Source: Fusibacter sp. A1
GTDB taxonomy: Bacteria > Bacillota > Clostridia > Peptostreptococcales > Acidaminobacteraceae
Direction of reading: 5' to 3'
DNA: 64,000 nucleotides
Assembly (NCBI RefSeq): GCF_004125825.1
Contig: NZ_QQWI01000003.1
Location: 310,001-374,000 of the forward strand
Shown here: one piece after another, positions 59,177 to 64,000 of the stretch
How positions within the stretch are numbered: position 1 is the stretch's first letter
How the letters are laid out: each line of letters starts with the position of its first letter
The notes under the pieces: generated by a model
What the model was told of the DNA's origin: nothing
Seen by the model: only the letters and a program-made list of their open reading frames with translations
The model's database searches: none
Translations under genes and position numbers: made by a program

Positions 59177-60016
59177 TTAGTCCAAAATGATGTTAAAACT
59201 AATATCCATCACCGGATAAGAGTGAGTCAACGCACCTGACGAAATCACATCGATTCCAGTTTTTCCAAGTTCATTCAACCGATCGATTGTAACATTGCCA
59301 GAAACCTCGAGAATCGCTCTTTTCGCATTGATAGCGACCGCTTCCCTTATCATTTCAGTGCTCATGTTATCAAGCATGATGATATCCGCATTCGCTTCGA
59401 TCGCTTCTTTCAATTGATCCAATGACTCAACTTCAACTTCTATCTTGATCGTGTGCCCCAGCATTTTTCTCGCTTTATCAACCGCCTGCCTTATTCCACC
59501 GCATACAAGGATATGATTATCCTTGATCATGACAGCGTCAGATAAGTTGTAACGGTGATTGCATGCGCCTCCTATGAATACGCTATACTTTTCAAAGGGT
59601 CTGAATAAAGGTGTGGTCTTTCTCGTATCGACAAGTTTGACCAGTGGATTATCAAGGGCCTCAACGAAAGACTTCGTCATCGTTGCTATTCCACACATGC
59701 GCTGCATGAAGTTGAGTGCGATTCTTTCCGCTTTGAGCAAGGCTCTGGCATCGCCATCCACTTTCATCAATTCTTGTCCGACAACTACCGCTTCGCCTTC
59801 ACCCACATACCAGGTGATTTTCGCACTCGGATCCAAGAGTAAAAACGCCTGATCCACAACTTCTGTTCCACAGATGATGCCATCCGCTTTAGAGGTCATC
59901 AGGCCAGTCGCCTGTAGATGTTTCTCTATCAGCATATCAGAAGTCACATCGATATAATGGTTATCTTCGATAAAGGCGTTCTTCAGTGCAGCTTCAATAA
60001 TAAACGTATTCAGCAT
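59177..60016 (-). CDS. nadC: nicotinate-nucleotide pyrophosphorylase
   Basis: 279 residues. Converts quinolinate and PRPP to nicotinate mononucleotide. Motifs: KAERIALNFMQRMCGIATMT, DTRKTTPLFRPFEKYSVFIGGACNHRYNLSDAVMIKDNH and VEVESLDQLKEAI with IMLDNMS near the end. GGAGAATTGAG precedes the ATG, immediately after the nadB stop. Last gene of nadABC. Confidence 0.96.
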   Translation of the reverse strand: MLNTFIIEAALKNAFIEDNHYIDVTSDMLIEKHLQATGLMTSKADGIICGTEVVDQAFLLLDPSAKITWYVGEGEAVVVGQELMKVDGDARALLKAERIALNFMQRMCGIATMTKSFVEALDNPLVKLVDTRKTTPLFRPFEKYSVFIGGACNHRYNLSDAVMIKDNHILVCGGIRQAVDKARKMLGHTIKIEVEVESLDQLKEAIEANADIIMLDNMSTEMIREAVAINAKRAILEVSGNVTIDRLNELGKTGIDVISSGALTHSYPVMDISFNIILD

Positions 60017-60017
60017 C

Positions 60018-61544
60018 TCAATTCTCCTTTAGTAACTGGTGTGAACCCAAACTCTCTTTTCGGCTGAACGCCGCCTTGAATATTGCTTTTGCGCAAACCA
60101 GCATGTTCAGTACGCCTATCCCCTTCAACGTATCCGCATCATATTCCGAATACTTCTTTTCCAATTCCTCAATGGTAAACAAGGCATTTCTCAAGTCTGA
60201 CGCTTTTCTATAAATAAACGCGTGATGTACCAGTAAATCCTGAATACTGCCTTTCAGGTACATGCACTCCTTTTCATCCAGTAGCTTATGGCTACGTTCC
60301 TCAGCTAGAACCGTCCCTTGTATCACTCTATTCGAAGCGGCGATCGCTTGTGCCGCACGATATCCGAACACCAGACCTTCGAGTAAGGAGTTGCTCGCCA
60401 GTCGATTAGCTCCATGTACTCCTGTACAGGCTGTTTCACCCACTGCATATAGTCCATCTAGCGATGTTATACCCTCAAGGTCCGTATGGATTCCACCCAT
60501 GAAGTAGTGTTCAACCGGTCTAACCGGTACCAGGTCTTTTGTCAAATCGATACCCATCTTAAGACAAGTATCGTAAATCATCGGAAAACGTGTCTTGATA
60601 TACATGGGGTCCAGGTGGGTGACATCCAAAAATACGTATTCGATGCTGGATCGTTCAATTTCATCCAGTATCGCCCTCGCCACGATATCCCTAGGCGCAA
60701 GGTCCTTTAGGGGATGTTTGTTCTCCATAAAGGCCACACCCGCCTCATTTCTCAGAATAGCACCTTCTCCCCTAACCGCTTCAGAGATTAGAAACCTTTT
60801 ATCAGTCTGATCCTGATAAAAAGCCGTTGGGTGAAATTGAATCATTTCCATATCCCTTACCTCGGCTCCCGCCCGTATGGCAGCGGCGATACCGTCTCCC
60901 GTTACAGATGGCGAATTAGTGGTATGCGGATAGATATGTCCTATTCCTCCTGTTGCAAGCACAACAGAAGGAGCTTTCATCATAAGCTTGCTACCACCAC
61001 TTAAGACCGTGATCCCACATATCCCCTCTTCACAATCCACTAAGTCCACCATGGTCGTTTCAGTCATCGTAGTGATATGCTCCAAACCGCTGACATGCTC
61101 CTTAAGCGCTCTGATGATCTCCTTGCCGGTTGCATCTTTGACATGCAGCACTCGTCTTTCGTTATGTCCGCCTTCTCTTGTCACCAGAAGTCTTCCCTCA
61201 GAATCACGATCAAAAGTCACACCGATTTCACACAGCTTATCGATATGCTTTTTCCCTTCACTGACCATCATGTCGACCGCCACAGGATTGTTAAAATGAC
61301 ACCCTGCTTCAAGGGTGTCATCTATATGACCTTTTCTTCCGTCCAAATCCAACGTTGCAGCAATACCACCCTGTGCAAGATTGGAATTGTTTTCTTCAAA
61401 AGTGGATTTACTGACTAGTGCCACTTTAAGGGAACTTGGTAGCGACAACGCGGTATATAGGCCGGCAATACCTGTACCGACGATAATGACATCGTATTCA
61501 ATTGTATTCTCAAACAGGTTCAAAGGTATTAAATATCTTCCCAT
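60018..61544 (-). CDS. nadB: L-aspartate oxidase
   Basis: 508 residues. FAD enzyme oxidising aspartate to iminoaspartate for NAD synthesis. Motifs: VIIVGTGIAGLYTALSL, NSNLAQGGIAATLD, HDTLEAG-like GHIDDTLEAGCHFNN, FHPTAFYQ, EAVRGEGAILRN, HYFMGGIHTD and GANRLASNSLLEGLVFG. A nine-base gap follows nadA. In an anaerobe fumarate is the likely electron acceptor. Confidence 0.96.
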   Translation of the reverse strand: MGRYLIPLNLFENTIEYDVIIVGTGIAGLYTALSLPSSLKVALVSKSTFEENNSNLAQGGIAATLDLDGRKGHIDDTLEAGCHFNNPVAVDMMVSEGKKHIDKLCEIGVTFDRDSEGRLLVTREGGHNERRVLHVKDATGKEIIRALKEHVSGLEHITTMTETTMVDLVDCEEGICGITVLSGGSKLMMKAPSVVLATGGIGHIYPHTTNSPSVTGDGIAAAIRAGAEVRDMEMIQFHPTAFYQDQTDKRFLISEAVRGEGAILRNEAGVAFMENKHPLKDLAPRDIVARAILDEIERSSIEYVFLDVTHLDPMYIKTRFPMIYDTCLKMGIDLTKDLVPVRPVEHYFMGGIHTDLEGITSLDGLYAVGETACTGVHGANRLASNSLLEGLVFGYRAAQAIAASNRVIQGTVLAEERSHKLLDEKECMYLKGSIQDLLVHHAFIYRKASDLRNALFTIEELEKKYSEYDADTLKGIGVLNMLVCAKAIFKAAFSRKESLGSHQLLKEN

Positions 61545-61553
61545 TATATTCCT

Positions 61554-62465
61554 CTAGTTTGTAGCAACCATTTTACTAAGTGCTTCCGTCGCAAGAAGTC
61601 TGGTCTCCTCATCTACCTCGATGATATGTTTGTCATTTTTGAGTGCCAAGTACACATCCTTTAAAGAAGTCTTTTTCATGTTCGCGCAGATCAAAGAAGG
61701 CGAGAGCATATAAAACTTTTTCGTAGGATTTTGTTTTTTTAGCGCATGTAATATTCCCATCTCCGTACCGATGATAAACGCCTCATCTTCGGAGCCTTTG
61801 ACATAACTTATAATTTGAGCTGTAGAACCCGTATAATCGGCATGTTGCACGACCGCAGGATTACATTCCGGATGAACAAGTACCTTCACATCAGGCATCG
61901 CTTCTTTGACAGCGATGATCTCACTTTCATTTACCCGTTCATGAGTGATGCAAAAGCCATCCCAATTTATGATTTCCACTTCAGGTAAAAGCGAATCGAT
62001 ATAGGAACCCAGATTTCTATCCGGTGCGAAGATCACTTTTTTCGCGTTAAGTGATTTTACAACATTAAGCGCATTTGACGATGTGCAGGTGACATCACAC
62101 TCCGCTTTAACTTCTGCCGAAGAATTGACATAACATACAACAGGAACTCCTGGATGCTTCGCCTTAAAGGCTCTTAGTTCTTCTCCAGTGATCATATCCG
62201 CCATAGGACATCCGGCATCCAGCACAGGTAACAGAACCTTTTTAGCAGGCGAAAGTATTTTTGCGCTTTCTGCCATAAAATGCACTCCACAAAAGACAAT
62301 AACATCCGCAGTAGTGTCTGCAGCTTCTTGTGACAGTTTCAATGAATCACCGACGATATCGGCGATGTCTTGTACTTCCGGCACTTGATAATTATGCGCA
62401 AGTATAACGGCGTTGCGCTCTTCCTTTAGACGCATGATTTCGTTGATCATTTGTTGTTGATCCAT
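61554..62465 (-). CDS. nadA: quinolinate synthase
   Basis: 303 residues. Condenses iminoaspartate and dihydroxyacetone phosphate using a 4Fe-4S cluster. LAHNYQVPEVQDIADIVGDSLKLS, VIVFCGVHFMAESAKIL, the three conserved Cys regions DAGCPMADM, CDVTCTSSNALNVV and HPECNPAVV, and GTEMGILHALKKQNP are visible. AAAGGAG lies 7 bases before the ATG. First gene of the operon; no NadR/NiaR-type box was recognised upstream. Confidence 0.96.
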   Translation of the reverse strand: MDQQQMINEIMRLKEERNAVILAHNYQVPEVQDIADIVGDSLKLSQEAADTTADVIVFCGVHFMAESAKILSPAKKVLLPVLDAGCPMADMITGEELRAFKAKHPGVPVVCYVNSSAEVKAECDVTCTSSNALNVVKSLNAKKVIFAPDRNLGSYIDSLLPEVEIINWDGFCITHERVNESEIIAVKEAMPDVKVLVHPECNPAVVQHADYTGSTAQIISYVKGSEDEAFIIGTEMGILHALKKQNPTKKFYMLSPSLICANMKKTSLKDVYLALKNDKHIIEVDEETRLLATEALSKMVATN

Positions 62466-62653
62466 GATGAACTCCTTTTAATAGGCCACTTGAGCCTAAT
62501 TGTGATTATAAGACAACTACTTTGTCTTTCTCCCGAATACAGTCTAAACTATTGTACCCTTATTTTGAATGAGTTTCAACCGAACAATTTGTAAAGAAGC
62601 TTGCCTAAATCCCGCATAATGTTCGTGATTTTGTTAAAGAGTTAACAACAAAA

Positions 62654-62681
62654 AAGGTTGTAGATTTTCATCTACAACCTT
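62654..62681 (-). terminator. terminator of the GntR gene
   Basis: AAGGTTGTAGA/TCTACAACCTT with loop TGAAAA and a TTTTTTG tail on the minus strand, just past the stop codon. Confidence 0.9.
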
Positions 62682-62684
62682 GAC

Positions 62685-63338
62685 TTAAACAAGTTGTGCG
62701 TTTGCTTTTGATTTATCGACATGGTGGTTTATACCAGCCTTAGCAGCTTCAATATCCTTTGCCATGATGGCATCTAAAATGATTCTATGCTCTTCAAGTG
62801 CCTCTTCAAGTCTACCTTTTGATTTCAGTGATTTATTTCTAGTGGACTTAATGAATATTTGAAAATCTTTTAACACATGTTCCAGATATCTGCTCTTTGT
62901 CGAGTGGTAGATTACCTCATGGAATTTCGTATTCAACTCAGATATCTTGTCGACGTCTTTCTTAAACGTGTAAAATTCCATCAGTTCAAACAGCTCTTTG
63001 AGTTCATCGATCTCACTCTGGCTGATCCGTTCAATACACCAGGTCGCAGCAATTCCTTCAATCGCCTGACGAATAGTATAGATATCGGTGATATCCTGCT
63101 TAGAGATTCCTTTGACTACGACACCTCTATTTGGAATGTTTTCAACTAGACCGTCAAGTTCCAACTGCTTTAAAGCTTCCCTAACCGGTGTTCTGCTTAC
63201 TCCGAGTTCTTCGGCAAGTTTCGCCTCTACGATTTTGTCACCTGTGATATACTGATCATTTAAAATGTCTTCTCTAATACGATCAAATATAATCGAAGTT
63301 AATGATTTATTCTCTTTTTTCTGGTCAAATAAGTCCAC
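62685..63338 (-). CDS. GntR/FadR-family (FCD domain) regulator
   Basis: About 217 residues from GTG 63338, which has GGAGG 8 bases upstream; the longer frame to 63527 is leader DNA containing the promoter. Winged HTH: SLTSIIFDRIREDILNDQYITGDKIVEAKLAEELGVSRTPVREALKQLELDGLVENIPNRGVVV. C-terminal FCD helical ligand domain with metal-site residues in EGIAATWCIER, NTKFHEVIYHSTKSRYL and EEHRIILDAI. Such regulators respond to small carboxylates. Targets unknown. Confidence 0.88.
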   Translation of the reverse strand: MDLFDQKKENKSLTSIIFDRIREDILNDQYITGDKIVEAKLAEELGVSRTPVREALKQLELDGLVENIPNRGVVVKGISKQDITDIYTIRQAIEGIAATWCIERISQSEIDELKELFELMEFYTFKKDVDKISELNTKFHEVIYHSTKSRYLEHVLKDFQIFIKSTRNKSLKSKGRLEEALEEHRIILDAIMAKDIEAAKAGINHHVDKSKANAQLV

Positions 63339-63411
63339 GGGTGAGACCTCCAAGTCTGCACTATCATATTCATCGAATGTAAAGTGCTCAAGGCACTGAA
63401 TTTGCAACTTA

Positions 63412-63440
63412 ATTCTATAGTTTTTTAACCCATAAGTCAA
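63412..63440 (-). promoter_or_regulatory. promoter of the GntR gene
   Basis: On the minus strand, TTGACT (63435-63440), a 17-bp spacer and TAGAAT (63412-63417). The remaining 63441-63762 is AT-rich; it holds AAAGTGCA/TGCACTTT repeats near 63630 and 63705 but no gene that I can see. Confidence 0.6.
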
Positions 63441-63762
63441 ATGATTACGCATCAAAAAATGCATAAATATATGAATTTTTAGTAAAAATGAAAGTATACT
63501 TGCACCCGACAATTTGTGAATCTCCACATCAGAAATTCTTCACCTCTACGAAGGGGGTGCTGTTAGTCATTGTACAGAAAAAAATACAAAATGTTCATTT
63601 TTATTTTTTGCAAGTATTAAATGAAACCTTGCACTTTATTTAGTTTCCGAACTATCATACTCTCTATTTTGATCCTCTGCGCCATTTAATGTAGACCCTC
63701 AAAGTGCAATTCTGCAATTTCACCATCATTCGCTTCAATTGGCTATGATACAGATCCTTAAT

Positions 63763-63797
63763 TCAAAAAAAAACACATCGCAGATTGCAATGTGTTA
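63763..63797 (-). terminator. terminator of the histidine kinase gene
   Basis: AACACATTGCA/TGCGATGTGTT stem, loop ATC-type, then nine T residues on the minus strand. The stop codon lies in the stem. Confidence 0.9.
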
Positions 63798-64000
63798 TTC
63801 CCTATCCAGATCAAGCGAGTTGACTTCTTCTTCATCAACAAGACTTACACGTTCATTAAACCAGATCTCAACCTTGGTTCCAACATTCAGCTCGCTGAAT
63901 ACCTTCACCTCTGCGCCGTGCTGATCGATAATCCATTTAGCAATAGATAAGCCAAGTCCGCTTCCGCCACTGGATTTTGTCCTGGACTTGTCCGCACGGT
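63795..64000 (-). CDS. sensor histidine kinase, 3' end (cut by window edge)
   Basis: The last 67 codons or so of a HisKA/HATPase protein. RADKSRTKSSGGSGLGLS then IAKWIIDQHGAEVKVFSELNVGTKVEIWF is the ATP-lid and G2 box of HATPase_c domains, followed by a 20-residue acidic tail. The stop is TAA at 63795-63797. The rest of the kinase, and probably its response regulator, lies to the right of the window. Signal unknown. Confidence 0.92.
   Translation of the reverse strand, partial: RADKSRTKSSGGSGLGLSIAKWIIDQHGAEVKVFSELNVGTKVEIWFNERVSLVDEEEVNSLDLDRE

Noticed and set aside
63339..63527. Extended N-terminus of the GntR regulator
   Set aside because: The extra residues do not look like protein of this family, and the promoter and GGAGG lie within them. 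The GTG at 63338 gives the family length.
1..64000. CRISPR arrays, tRNA/rRNA genes, prophage or complete insertion sequences
   Set aside because: I read both strands for regular repeat-spacer structure, cloverleaf signatures and transposase or integrase motifs and found none.

Overview
The window looks like a chromosomal stretch from an anaerobic, low-to-moderate-GC Clostridia-type Firmicute. The evidence is T-box leaders on two tRNA synthetase genes, Bacillus/Clostridium-style ribosome binding sites, RicT, RNase M5, RecU and AbrB proteins, and an anaerobe's oxygen-defence set (rubrerythrin, desulfoferrodoxin, flavodiiron protein, hybrid-cluster protein). A relative of Fusibacter or Acidaminobacter would fit, but the sequence alone does not settle the genus. 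I see no tRNA or rRNA genes, CRISPR array, prophage or intact insertion sequence. Most genes are on the minus strand.

Layout. 0-2.2 kb: a YraQ/ArsP-type permease with a redox-active mini-thioredoxin, then methylglyoxal synthase and a lipoprotein. 2.2-6.2 kb: T-box-controlled trpS, an Lrp-type regulator with glutamine synthetase, and RNase H. 6.2-9.8 kb: a heterodimeric ABC exporter. 9.9-12.5 kb: NuoE/NuoF-like diaphorase subunits without a partner, a small helical-repeat protein and a 74-bp direct repeat. 12.5-15.1 kb: an Orn/Lys/Arg decarboxylase and an M20 peptidase. 15.2-20.5 kb: a divergent oxidative-stress locus (two tandem rubredoxins, PerR, superoxide reductase, ferritin and rubrerythrin one way; a flavodiiron-rubredoxin-NADH reductase fusion the other way), with a palindromic PerR-like box at each promoter. 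20.5-23.2 kb: small accessory genes (DUF3795, WYL regulator, class I amidotransferase, Nudix). 23.3-24.9 kb: a short secreted-peptide gene divergent from an HTH-helical-repeat regulator, a candidate RRNPP peptide-signalling pair. 25-30 kb: two Gfo/Idh/MocA dehydrogenases and two sugar epimerase-like TIM barrels in one operon, with a divergent AraC activator. 30-32.3 kb: an OFA-type MFS carrier and an EamA exporter. 32.3-40.4 kb: a sulfur/thiol and nitrosative-stress block: csoR-like repressor, TlpA, CcdA, a four-domain CoA-disulfide reductase-rhodanese-TusA-DsrE fusion, hybrid-cluster protein with its ferredoxin partner, a Crp/Fnr regulator and a glutaredoxin. C-tract/G-tract palindromes sit at three promoters, and two GTAAC-N4-GTTAC palindromes flank the hcp/crp interval.

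40.6-55.5 kb holds recU and then a set of genes ordered as near the Bacillus subtilis origin (yaaO-like decarboxylase, tmk, holB, ricT, yabB, rsmI, abrB, metG, tatD, yabE, rnmV, rsmA). An aldehyde dehydrogenase and two unknown genes are inserted, and yaaQ, yaaR and yabA are absent. Transcription runs right to left, so by analogy the origin should lie beyond the right edge. 56-64 kb: an aspartate aminotransferase, glutamate racemase, a small Cys-rich protein embedded in a cluster of DnaA-box-like 9-mers (58696-59109), the nadABC operon, a GntR/FadR regulator and the 3' end of a histidine kinase.

Most start codons below were moved from the longest open frame to the start with a ribosome binding site. 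Four short genes (second rubredoxin, 45-aa secreted peptide, 40-aa membrane protein, truncated histidine kinase) were found by reading the intergenic DNA. All functional calls rest on motifs and remembered family features; no database search was possible.
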